A DNA stretch of 64,000 nt from Gaoshiqia sediminis (GTDB lineage: Bacteria; Bacteroidota; Bacteroidia; Bacteroidales; Prolixibacteraceae), in contig NZ_JAPAAF010000014.1 in assembly GCF_025907915.1 (NCBI RefSeq), forward strand, positions 28,328 through 92,327, written 5' to 3'. The notes beneath the pieces were generated by a model. That model was not told the origin of the DNA. It ran no database searches and saw only the letters and a program-made list of their open reading frames with translations. This document shows, one piece after another, positions 10,864 through 20,300 of the stretch (its first letter is position 1; each line of letters opens with the position of its first letter). The translations under genes were made by a program, and so were the position numbers.

Positions 10864-12432
10864 ATGAAAATCAAAAGTGGTAGTCTAATCATCCTGTCAG
10901 CATTGTTATTTGTAAATATAATATTTGCTCAGGCTCAAAAGGCTGAAAATCCAATCATTTTTGCCGATGTGCCCGATTTGTCGATGATCCGCGTGGGCGA
11001 TACCTACTACATGGCCAGCACCACCATGCACATGTGCCCCGGTGTTCCCATTATGAAATCGAAAGATTTGGTGAATTGGGAAATGCTCAACTATGCCTAC
11101 GATCGGTTGGGCGAGGATGATGCCTTGAGCCTTGTGAACGGAAAAAGCAATTACGGAAAAGGCACTTGGGCCAGCAGTTTGCGTTATCACAAGGGTACGT
11201 ACTACATCGCAACCTATGCCCAAACAACCGATAAAACTTACATTTTTCGGACCAACGATATTGAAAAAGGCAATTGGAAAGTGAATTCGTTTTCGCCAGG
11301 TTATCACGATTGTACGCTTGTTTTCGACAACAACCGTGCGTTCTTGATCACCGGTGGTGGTCGATTGCAAATCGTTGAGCTGAACGAAGATTTAACGGGC
11401 GTGAAAGAAGGTGGGATCAATCAGGTGCTCATCGAAAATGCCAGTGCACCAACCGAACCGAATATGCTGAAAGCCGAAGGTTCACAGCTTTTTCAACACA
11501 ACGGGAAGTACTATTTGTTCAACATTTCGTGGCCACGTGGCGGTATGCGCACCGTTTTGGTTCATCGTGCCGACAACCTAATGGGACCTTGGGAAGGCCG
11601 CATTGCGCTTCAAGATAAAGGGGTGGCGCAGGGAAGCATCATCGATACGCCCGATGGCAAGTGGTTTGCCTACTTGTTCCAGGATCATGGTTCCGTTGGC
11701 CGCATTCCATTCTTAGTTCCCATGAAATGGGTAGATGGTTGGCCGGTGTTGGGTGTCGATGGCAAAGTGCCCGAAACCCTCGACCTGCCTGCCAGCAAAG
11801 GCTTGATGCCCGGCATTGTGGCCAACGACGAGTTCAAACGAAAAAAGGGCCAACCTGCGTTGCCTTTGGTTTGGCAGTGGAATCACAATCCCGACAATTC
11901 ATTGTGGTCGGTAACCGAGCGCAAAGGATTTCTTCGCCTGAAAACGGGTCGTATCGACTCGCTTTTCCTCAAGTCGCGCAACACGCTCACACAGCGCACC
12001 ATTGGCCCGGTTTGCACCGGAACAACCTTGCTCGATGCCACCAATTTGAAAGAAGGCGATTTTGCCGGATTGACTGCGTTTCAACGCAAATTTGGTCAGG
12101 TGGGAGTGAAAGTAGTCAACGGGCAAAAATACCTGTTCATGGTAAGCAACAAAACCGATGTACCCACCGAATTGGAAAGTTTGCCGCTGGTTCAAAATAA
12201 AGTGAACTTGAAAATTGAATGCGATTTCAGGAATAAAATCGATGTGGCCAAATTCTTCTACAGCCTCGATGGAAAGGCTTGGAAACAAATTGGCGGCGAG
12301 CTCAAAATGGAATACACGCTCATGGAGCACTTCATGGGCTACCGTTTTGGATTGTTCAACTATGCTACCAAAACAACGGGTGGATACGCCGATTTCGATT
12401 ACTTTCGCATTAGTGATCAAATTTCAAAATGA
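10864..12432 (+). CDS. GH43 family arabinofuranosidase/xylosidase (GH43_12-like)
   Basis: A 522-residue exported GH43. ATG 10864 gives a clean signal peptide (MKIKSGSLIILSALLFVNIIFAQ); an earlier in-frame TTG at 10840 is unlikely. Catalytic positions are D38 in DVPDLSMIR, D149 in GYHDCTLVF and E205 in AEGSQLFQ. The second block is unusual: the common DPS/DPG following Asp is replaced by DCT. The C-terminal half (about 330-522) is a beta-sandwich with WQWNHNPDN and RNTLTQR, the same blocks found in the GH43 part of the GH5 fusion at 17319. It therefore belongs to the same GH43 branch, which I think is subfamily 12 (arabinofuranosidases), though the subfamily is not certain. Its signal peptide ends in AQ, not a lipobox, so it is periplasmic or secreted. 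Confidence 0.88.
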   Translation: MKIKSGSLIILSALLFVNIIFAQAQKAENPIIFADVPDLSMIRVGDTYYMASTTMHMCPGVPIMKSKDLVNWEMLNYAYDRLGEDDALSLVNGKSNYGKGTWASSLRYHKGTYYIATYAQTTDKTYIFRTNDIEKGNWKVNSFSPGYHDCTLVFDNNRAFLITGGGRLQIVELNEDLTGVKEGGINQVLIENASAPTEPNMLKAEGSQLFQHNGKYYLFNISWPRGGMRTVLVHRADNLMGPWEGRIALQDKGVAQGSIIDTPDGKWFAYLFQDHGSVGRIPFLVPMKWVDGWPVLGVDGKVPETLDLPASKGLMPGIVANDEFKRKKGQPALPLVWQWNHNPDNSLWSVTERKGFLRLKTGRIDSLFLKSRNTLTQRTIGPVCTGTTLLDATNLKEGDFAGLTAFQRKFGQVGVKVVNGQKYLFMVSNKTDVPTELESLPLVQNKVNLKIECDFRNKIDVAKFFYSLDGKAWKQIGGELKMEYTLMEHFMGYRFGLFNYATKTTGGYADFDYFRISDQISK

Positions 12433-12454
12433 TACTTAGTGTAAAATATTCATT

Positions 12455-14407
12455 ATGAGAAGATTTGGTTTGTTATTTTTAGCGCTTATTTGCGTATTCG
12501 GATTCTCGAAAGCTGCTGAGAAAACCGTTAGCAGTCCCGACGGAAAATTGGTTGTAAGCATTGCCGATACCAACGGAAAAGCCGTTTACAAAGTGGTTTA
12601 CAACGGGAAAACCTTCCTCGAAAATTCACCTTTGGGAATGGAAACCAACGTGGGCGATTTCACCAGTGGCCTTGTTTTGGGCAGCCAAGCGCAACAGCGC
12701 AAAATCGATGAAACGTATTCCTTGCCCAACATCAAAAAAAGCAAGGTGAATTATGTGGCCACCGAAGGTGTTTTTTCTTTTTTGAAAGATGAAAAACCTG
12801 CGTTCGACGTCATTTTTCGCGTAAGCAACAACGATGTGGCGTTTCAATACAAGGTGCATCCACAGGGCGAACGCAAAAGCTGTATGGTGAACCAAGAGGC
12901 TTCGGGTTTTGTGTTCCCTAAAGGAACAACCACCTTCCTCACGCCACAAAGCAAAACCATGGTAGGCTTTGCGCGTACCATGCCCAGCTACGAAATGCAA
13001 TTCACCGTTGACGCGCCCATGGGCCAAAACGGATCGGAAAACAACGGCTACACCTTTCCTTGTTTGTTCAAGGTGAACAACGACGGTTGGGTGCTTATTT
13101 CCGAAACGGGCGTTGACAGCCGCTACTGCGGAAGTCGCTTGTTGGGTCATGCCAACGGTTTGTACACCATCGGTTTCCCTATGGAAGGCGAAAACAACGG
13201 AAACGGAACGGCAGCGCCGGGCATTCCGTTGCCAGGTTTCACGCCTTGGCGCACCATCACCGTGGGCGAAACGTTGACGCCCATTGTTGAAACAACCGTT
13301 GCATTCGATGTGGTAAAACCCCTTTACGAAGCTTCGCAAGCGTACAAATACACCAAAGGCTCGTGGAGCTGGATCATGAAAATGGACGGCGCCACGGTGT
13401 TCGATGTTCAAAAAGAATATGTCGATTTTAGTGCGGCCATGGGCTACGAAACCGTGCTGGTGGATGCCCTTTGGGACACTCAAATTGGCTACAATAAAAT
13501 TGAAGAACTGGCCAAATATGCTGCCAGCAAAGGCGTTTCGTTGTATTTGTGGTACAACTCGAACGGTTATTGGAACGACGCGCCACAGGGGCCACGCGGC
13601 ATTATGGACAACACCATTGCCCGCCGCAAAGAAATGGCCTGGATGAAAAGCATTGGCGTGAAAGGCATCAAAGTCGACTTCTTTGGGGGCGACAAGCAAG
13701 TGACCATGAAGTTGTTCGAAGACATTCTGATCGATGCCAACGACTTTGGAATCATGGTTATTTTCCACGGCTGCACCTTGCCACGCGGCTGGGAGCGCAT
13801 GTATCCCAATTATGCGGCCAGCGAAGCCATTTTGGCCAGCGAAAACCTACACTTCAGCCAATACCATTGTGACCGCGAGGCCTTCAGTGCCACGTTGCAC
13901 CCATTCATCCGCAACACGGTGGGCAGCATGGACTTTGGCGGTAGCGCGCTCAACAAGTTCTACAACGGAAACAACACGCCCAACCGAGGTTCCAAGCGCA
14001 AAACGTCCGACGTGTTTGCATTGGCCACGGCCGTGCTTTTCCAAAGCGGAGTTCAGCACTTTGCCTTGGCGCCCAACAACCTCACCGACGCACCCGCCTG
14101 GGCCATCGATTTCATGAAAAACGTGCCAACCACTTGGGACGAAGTGAAATTCATTGACGGTTACCCCGGGAAGTATGTGATTGTGGCACGCCGCAAAGAC
14201 GACAAATGGTACATTGCAGGAATCAACGCTCAGAATGAAACCCTGAAGTTGAAACTCAATTTGCCCATGCTTCAAGCAAATGCTGAATTGAAAGCTTACA
14301 CCGACGATGCGCAGCTCAACGGCAAAGTGGCATCGGTTAAACTGAATAATAAACAGGAAATTGATGTGCAAATTCCGACCAACGGCGGGATTCTGCTCGT
14401 TCAATAA
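12455..14407 (+). CDS. GH97 glycoside hydrolase, retaining (alpha-galactosidase-type)
   Basis: A full-length 650-residue GH97 with signal peptide (MRRFGLLFLALICVFGFSKA), an N-terminal beta-super-sandwich, a central barrel and a C-terminal beta domain. GIKVDFFGGDK carries D408, and ASEAILASEN carries E463. Their 55-residue spacing equals that of nucleophile D415 and acid/base E470 in Bacteroides BtGal97a (recalled). This points to the retaining branch rather than the inverting SusB alpha-glucosidase branch. The likely role is removing alpha-galactosyl decorations found on complex glucuronoarabinoxylans. GH97 genes also occur in Bacteroides xylan loci. It follows the GH43 gene by 22 bp, so it is probably co-transcribed. 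Confidence 0.92.
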   Translation: MRRFGLLFLALICVFGFSKAAEKTVSSPDGKLVVSIADTNGKAVYKVVYNGKTFLENSPLGMETNVGDFTSGLVLGSQAQQRKIDETYSLPNIKKSKVNYVATEGVFSFLKDEKPAFDVIFRVSNNDVAFQYKVHPQGERKSCMVNQEASGFVFPKGTTTFLTPQSKTMVGFARTMPSYEMQFTVDAPMGQNGSENNGYTFPCLFKVNNDGWVLISETGVDSRYCGSRLLGHANGLYTIGFPMEGENNGNGTAAPGIPLPGFTPWRTITVGETLTPIVETTVAFDVVKPLYEASQAYKYTKGSWSWIMKMDGATVFDVQKEYVDFSAAMGYETVLVDALWDTQIGYNKIEELAKYAASKGVSLYLWYNSNGYWNDAPQGPRGIMDNTIARRKEMAWMKSIGVKGIKVDFFGGDKQVTMKLFEDILIDANDFGIMVIFHGCTLPRGWERMYPNYAASEAILASENLHFSQYHCDREAFSATLHPFIRNTVGSMDFGGSALNKFYNGNNTPNRGSKRKTSDVFALATAVLFQSGVQHFALAPNNLTDAPAWAIDFMKNVPTTWDEVKFIDGYPGKYVIVARRKDDKWYIAGINAQNETLKLKLNLPMLQANAELKAYTDDAQLNGKVASVKLNNKQEIDVQIPTNGGILLVQ

Positions 14408-14426
14408 TAACTCATAAGAAACCGAG

Positions 14427-14510
14427 GAGAAAACAGGGATTCTCATAGAGAAAACAGGGGAATTTAATCTCAGTGAAACTCCGTGCAATCTCTGTTAACT
14501 CTGTGGTTTA
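14427..14510. repeat. Degenerate ~21-bp intergenic repeat
   Basis: GAGAAAACAGGG occurs at 14427-14438 and again 21 bp later (14448-14459). It is followed by related phrases (ATCTCAGTGA at 14467, ATCTCTGTTA at 14488, then CTCTGTGG). This resembles the short CTCTGTG-rich intergenic repeats I have seen in many Bacteroidota genomes. It lies between GH97 and the GH43-GH8 gene. No function is apparent. Confidence 0.45.
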
Positions 14511-14599
14511 ATTTACTTTTTACTTCGCCGCAGGCTATTGAAAAACAGGTCGATTGCCGGCTCATTATCATTTTTTAAACCTGATTAATATCAAAACAG

Positions 14600-17146
14600 A
14601 TGACCAACTTAACCGCTTTTTTCACTTCACTTTCTATACTGGTGGCTGTGCTTTTTGTTCAAAATACGAATGTTTCAGCCCAAAACCCATTTATTCGCAA
14701 CCAGTTTACAGCCGATCCATCAGCACGGGTTTTCAATGATAAAATCTATGTGTTTCCTTCGCACGATATTCTAGCTCCCGAGGGTGAAAACCTTCGGAAA
14801 GACTGGTTCTGTATGGAAGATTACCACGTGTTTTCGTCCGAAAACCTGACCGATTGGACCGACCACGGCATGATTGTGAGCCAGTATGATGCCCCTTGGA
14901 TCGATTCGACATCGTACAGTATGTGGGCACCCGATTGTGTGGAGCATAACGGCAAATATTACTTTTATTTTCCGGCCAATACCAATGAAGTGGACGAGAA
15001 CGGGCGAAAAGGTTTTGGTATTGGCGTGGCGGTGGCCGATCAACCCGAAGGGCCGTATGTAACTCAGCAAGAAAATATTAAAGGCATTAAGGGAATCGAT
15101 CCCAATGTGCTGATCGACAAAGACGGACAAGCGTACATCTATTGGTCGCACGGGCATATTTTTGTGGCCAAATTGAAAGAAAACATGTTGGAACTCGATT
15201 CAGAGCCGATGATCATTCCCAATCTTCCCGAGAAAGGGTTGAAAGAAGGGCCATGGGTTTTCGAACGCAACGGCTTGTATTATCTTACTTTTCCGCATGT
15301 GGAAAACAAAACCGAGCGGTTGGAGTATGCCATTGGCGATAACCCGATGGGGCCCTTTAAAATGACCGGCGTGATTATGGACGAGTCGCCAACGGGTTGT
15401 TGGACCAACCACCATTCCATTGTTGAATACAACAAGCAGTGGTACCTGTTTTACCATCACAACGATTATTCGCCGCAGTTCGATAAAAACCGTTCTGTTC
15501 GTGTCGACAGCCTGTTTTTCAATGCCGACGGAACCATCCAGAAAGTTATTCCAAGCCTGCGTGGTGTTGGACTCACCAAGGCAACAAACAATATTGAAAT
15601 CGACCGTTACAGCACTATCAGCAATTCGGGTGCAACAATCGGTTTTAAGAATAGCACCAATCCGTTTGAAGGCTGGAAGACCATTTTCGATAGCAGGGAT
15701 GCTTGGATTCAGTATGATGCCGTCGATTTTGGTGATCAAAAGCTGACGTCGGTTCAGGTCAGGGCTTTGTCCGAAGAGGGCGGCACCTTGCAAATCCGTT
15801 TAAACCATGCGGATGGCCTAGTCGTGGGCGAAGTGAGCATTCCTCAAAGTGCCGAATGGAAAATCATTGACGCCCCATTATCTAAATTTCAGTCCGGGGT
15901 TCAGAACCTGGTTGTCGTCAACAAAGCGGATAACCCGGTTGAGGTCGACTGGATTCGCTTTGAAAACCAAACAGGCGCGTATTACACCGGTAATTATCCC
16001 AATCTCCTCCTTGAGGCTGGGTATAGCCAGCAAGAAATTGATGCGAAATTGTCCAAGGCCTATTACGATCTTTTTGAAGGGCCCAATCGGGTTTATTTTG
16101 AGGTGGGCGATTCGATGGCTTACGTATCGGATTTGAAGAACCATGATGCCCGTTCCGAAGGACTTTCCTATGGAATGATGGTGGCTGTTCAGTTAGACAA
16201 GAAGGAAGTTTTTGACCGGATTTGGCGTTGGACAAAAAAATACACCCAGCATCAGGGCGGGCCGCGAGATGGCTATTTTGCCTGGAGCATCAACCCCGAA
16301 ACCATGGTAAAAAACTCAGAAGGATCGGCTTCGGATGGCGAGTTGTTTTTTGTAACTACGCTGTTATTTGCATCGAATCGCTGGGGAAATGACACCGGCA
16401 TTGATTATTACGCCGAAGCCCGGAGAATACTGGATGCCATGTGGGCAAAAGATGGTACGGGTGGAATTCACCATGTGATCAACCTGGAACACAAACAAAT
16501 CAGCTTTGTGCCTGAGGGTGGCGGATACGAATGGACCGATCCGTCGTATCATGTTCCGGCTTTTTTGGAGGTTTGGGCCGATTTTGCAAATGATGGTCAC
16601 GAGCAGTTTTACCGCGATTGTGCCGATACCGCTCGTATGTTTTTGCACCGCGCCTGTCACGCTGAAACCGGATTGAATTTCGACTACACCAACTTTGACG
16701 GTATAGCGCACCCAACCCGTTGGATGCCTGCCGGTTTTCGTTACGATTCATGGCGAGTTCCAATGAATATTGCCATGGACTACGTTTGGTTTGGCAAGGA
16801 TAAAGCTTGGCAGGAAGATTATGCCGCGCGAATTCACGGATTTTTACGGAAAGAAGGCATCAACGATTTTGTTGATCAGTACAATCCGGATGGTACGACT
16901 CCAGAGTTTATTTTACAAGCGGGCGGTTTTCAGAAGTTGCGGCACTCGCTGGGCTTTATTTCGACGGCTGCAACGGTTTCACTCATCGATGAAGTGGATC
17001 CGGACTACGATTTTGTGCATAAGCTTTGGAATGAAAAACTGGAGCCTTATGAAGACGAATACTTCGATCCGTATTTTGACGGCCTCATGTACCTGTTCAG
17101 TTTAATGCATCTGAGCGGTAACTATCAGGCTATTGTTCCTGAATAG
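14600..17146 (+). CDS. GH43-CBM6-GH8 trimodular xylan enzyme
   Basis: Three modules are joined in 848 residues after signal peptide MTNLTAFFTSLSILVAVLF. Residues ~30-320 are GH43: TADPSARVF (base Asp), GIDPNVLIDKDG and KEGPWVFERNG (acid Glu), closely related in layout to the cytoplasmic GH43 at 52040. Residues ~340-460 are a CBM6-like domain (WIQYDAVDFG, LVVVNKADNPVEVDWIRFE). Residues ~465-840 are GH8: acid E520 in RSEGLSYGMM, ASDGELFF, and base D716 in RYDSWRVPM. The E520-D716 spacing (196) is close to the 193 of the reducing-end xylose-releasing exo-oligoxylanase Rex (E70/D263, recalled). Thus one polypeptide may attack xylo-oligosaccharides from both ends, GH43 at the non-reducing end and GH8 at the reducing end. 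That coupling is inference. Confidence 0.92.
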   Translation: MTNLTAFFTSLSILVAVLFVQNTNVSAQNPFIRNQFTADPSARVFNDKIYVFPSHDILAPEGENLRKDWFCMEDYHVFSSENLTDWTDHGMIVSQYDAPWIDSTSYSMWAPDCVEHNGKYYFYFPANTNEVDENGRKGFGIGVAVADQPEGPYVTQQENIKGIKGIDPNVLIDKDGQAYIYWSHGHIFVAKLKENMLELDSEPMIIPNLPEKGLKEGPWVFERNGLYYLTFPHVENKTERLEYAIGDNPMGPFKMTGVIMDESPTGCWTNHHSIVEYNKQWYLFYHHNDYSPQFDKNRSVRVDSLFFNADGTIQKVIPSLRGVGLTKATNNIEIDRYSTISNSGATIGFKNSTNPFEGWKTIFDSRDAWIQYDAVDFGDQKLTSVQVRALSEEGGTLQIRLNHADGLVVGEVSIPQSAEWKIIDAPLSKFQSGVQNLVVVNKADNPVEVDWIRFENQTGAYYTGNYPNLLLEAGYSQQEIDAKLSKAYYDLFEGPNRVYFEVGDSMAYVSDLKNHDARSEGLSYGMMVAVQLDKKEVFDRIWRWTKKYTQHQGGPRDGYFAWSINPETMVKNSEGSASDGELFFVTTLLFASNRWGNDTGIDYYAEARRILDAMWAKDGTGGIHHVINLEHKQISFVPEGGGYEWTDPSYHVPAFLEVWADFANDGHEQFYRDCADTARMFLHRACHAETGLNFDYTNFDGIAHPTRWMPAGFRYDSWRVPMNIAMDYVWFGKDKAWQEDYAARIHGFLRKEGINDFVDQYNPDGTTPEFILQAGGFQKLRHSLGFISTAATVSLIDEVDPDYDFVHKLWNEKLEPYEDEYFDPYFDGLMYLFSLMHLSGNYQAIVPE

Positions 17147-17217
17147 GTGAAAGACGAGCTTAGGTGATTCGGTTTCTAATGGCTAACTTGCTTTTCCTTA
17201 GCAATCAAATCTTGTTT

Positions 17218-17281
17218 GTCTAAATTTAAAACTCATTTATCTCATATCGAAAAGCGGTCTGGGACAGACGGATTATTATTG
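17218..17281 (+). promoter_or_regulatory. Direct-repeat operator plus -7 box upstream of GH5-GH43
   Basis: Direct repeat GTCTAAATTT (17218-17227) and ATCTCATATC (17239-17248), period 21 bp, with linker AAAACTCATTT. The -7 box TATTATTG (17274-17281) starts 26 bp after the repeat and has one mismatch to TAnnTTTG. The start codon at 17319 is 37 bp after the box. Its layout is identical to the sites at 7916, 25430 and 41694. This is the most degenerate of the four half-site pairs. Confidence 0.6.
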
Positions 17282-17318
17282 GGTAGAATTTGAATTGAAC
17301 CTGATTTTAACCTGACTT

Positions 17319-20300
17319 ATGAAAAAACGACTACCCGGACTGTTGTTCTTACTGATGTTCCTTTCATGGATCTCGGATGTTTATGCGTGGGAAGGCATGC
17401 CCACTCCCAAGTTACATGTTGACGGCCGCTATTTGAAAGACCCGCATGGCAATACGGTCAACCTGCATGGTTTTGCCCAGACTTACAGTCCATGGTTTAA
17501 CGAGCGGGGAACCCAATGGACCAACTACGACGTAAATGGCTGTTTGGCCTATAATCAAGGTTTGATTGATGATATCCTGGATGCCGGCTGGAAGATGAAC
17601 TTTTTGCGTTTGCACATGGATCCGTATTGGAGCAATACGCCCGGTTGTACGCCTGATGGCCACGAACTTCCGAATTGTTTTAACGAAGATCGGTTCAGAA
17701 AATACCTGGATGAAGTGTTCATTCCCATGGCCGAATATGCCATTTCAAAAGGACTGTATGTGATTATGCGTCCTCCCGGGGTTAGTCCCGAAGTTATTGG
17801 AGTGGAGGACGATTATAACTATGCGCAATACCTGATGACGGTTTGGGACATTGTGTCGAAGCATCCAAAAATAAAAAACAGCGATGAGATCATGCTTGAG
17901 CTGGCCAATGAGCCGGTTCGGATTCGGCTGGCCGATGGAACCGAAGGGTCCAATGCCCAGGCACATTTTGATGTGCTCAAACAAATTTTTCAACCAATCG
18001 TCAACAAAATACGCGAAAATGGCTTTCACAATGTGCTCTGGATTCCGGGTTCGGGCTACCAGTCGCAGTACAAAGGTTTTGCCTTAAATCCGATTGAAGG
18101 CGAAAATATTGGCTACGCTGTGCATGTTTATCCGGGTTGGTTTGGTAGCGCCGATGGTTACGAAGTTTTTAAGCAAGAGTGGGACGAACAGGTTAAGCCG
18201 GTTGCTGATTTTGCGCCCATTGTGATTACTGAAATGGATTGGGCGGATGAAAAATACGAGTCATCCTGGGGGAAAGGCCATACCGGAACTGCCGGGGGCG
18301 ATGGTTTTGGCGCCAACTTCAAAAAGATTATGGACGAAACCGGCAATGTGAGCTGGCTACTTTTTACAAGTCCCGATTTACTCGCCCAGTTTACAGGTGA
18401 ACCGCCGGCTGAGGGCGAACCCTATACTTTTTTGAACGATCCGGAAGCCTGTCCGTGGCCGGTTTATCACTGGTATCAGGAGTATGCCAATGAAAATTAC
18501 CCGCGCCCCGACTTTCAATACCAGTCGCAGAGCGACAATGGCGATGGAACTTATTCCAATCCCTTGATTTTTGCCGACTTCCCCGATCCTGATGTCATAC
18601 GGGTGGGCGATGTTTACTACATGGTATCCACCACCATGCACATTTTTCCCGGTGCTACCATTTTGAAATCTTTCGACCTGGTGAACTGGGAATACTGTAG
18701 CAACCCGCTGGAGAAGATCGAATCGTCGGCCTGTTTCGATTTGGATGGATGTGACCGGTATGGCCACGGCCAATGGGCAACTAGCCTGAAATACAACAAT
18801 GGAACATATTACCTGCTGTTTACAACCCTGGAAGAAGGTAGTTACCTATTAACGGCAACCGATCCGGAAGGGCCTTGGGAAAAACAAAAACTGGCTGACA
18901 CTTTTTACGATCCGGGCCTGTTTTTCGACGAGGATGGGAAAACCTATGTTGCTTACGGGATCAATACACTAAAAATTGCTGAGTTGGATGAAGATTTTTC
19001 GGTTGTTCCCGGGTCGGCGCAGGATGTTTACACTTATACGGTAAAAGAAGGGCTGGAGGGCAGCCATTTGTACAAGATCAACGGCTATTACTACATTTAT
19101 GCGACCTATGGCGGATGGCCGGCGTACCAGGTGGCTTTGCGGTCGACCAATATTTATGGCCCCTACGAAGAAAAACTTTTGCTGGATGATGATAATATTC
19201 ATCAGGGTGCCTTGGTGGAAACCCAAACCGGCGAATGGTGGACGGTTTTGTTTTACGATAAAGGCGCTTTCGGCCGCTTACCCAACCTTCAGCCTGTGAC
19301 CTGGGTGGATAACTGGCCGGAAATTGGTGTTGACGGAAAAGGTGTTACCACTTACACCAAACCCAATGTTGGTCGCGACTACCCTGTGAAAGTCCTCCCG
19401 ACCAATGATAACTTCAGGAACTATAAACCGGGCATGCAATGGGGATGGAACCACAATCCGGATAATACAAAGTGGTCGCTCACGGAGCGTCCGGATTACC
19501 TGCGGCTGGAAACGGTGAGCGTGGTGAACGACTTAACCCAAGCACGGAATACCTTGACCCAACGGATTTTTGGCTATCCTTCGGATCTGGATAAATCATT
19601 TGGCACGATTAAAATGGATATTGAAAATATGCTGGAAGGCGATGTGGCCGGGTTGGCCGTTTTTCAGGATCCGTATGCTTATGTTGGGGTGAAAGTGATT
19701 GACGGACAAAAAGTGTTGGTGATGATGAATGACGGCACAATGGTTACCGGCGCCGCAATTGAAGGCATCGAAGTTTATTTGCGTGCTGTGGCAAGTTACA
19801 ACACCAGCATGGCCGGATTTTATTTTAGTTTGGATAACGAAACCTACACGAAAATCGGAACGGACTTGGACATGAAATTCGATCTTTCGGTATTTACCGG
19901 CAACAAGTTCAGCATCTTTAACTTTGCTACCGTTCAAACCGGAGGCTACGTGGATCTTGATTGGTTTTCAACCGAAGAATTTTTCTCGGAAGAAACTTTT
20001 TATGATGACGCTTTTGAAGGCTACAGTGAAGAGTCGCTGACTTTGACTGACCTGATTGTTGAAGGGGGCGATGTGGAATTGCTCACCGGCGGTACCGCCA
20101 GCTTATCGGTTCAGGCAGTTTTTGCCGATGGCCGGACGGAAGATGTTTCCATTGGTGCAACATACGATAATCCCAAGCCCGAAATCATTCAAATTGTAAA
20201 CGGAAACATTATTGCTGATGCCGATGGCGAAGTAACAGTTACCGTAACCTACCAGGGCGGACTGGGAAATCCGGTTTCGCGCCAGTTTACGGTTACTTCT

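Noticed and set aside
14467..14497. A fifth operator (ATCTCAGTGA and ATCTCTGTTA, also 21 bp apart)
   Set aside because: The second parts of the half-sites do not match, the linker is different, and no TAnnTTTG box lies 26 bp downstream. It belongs to a CTCTGTG-type intergenic repeat.
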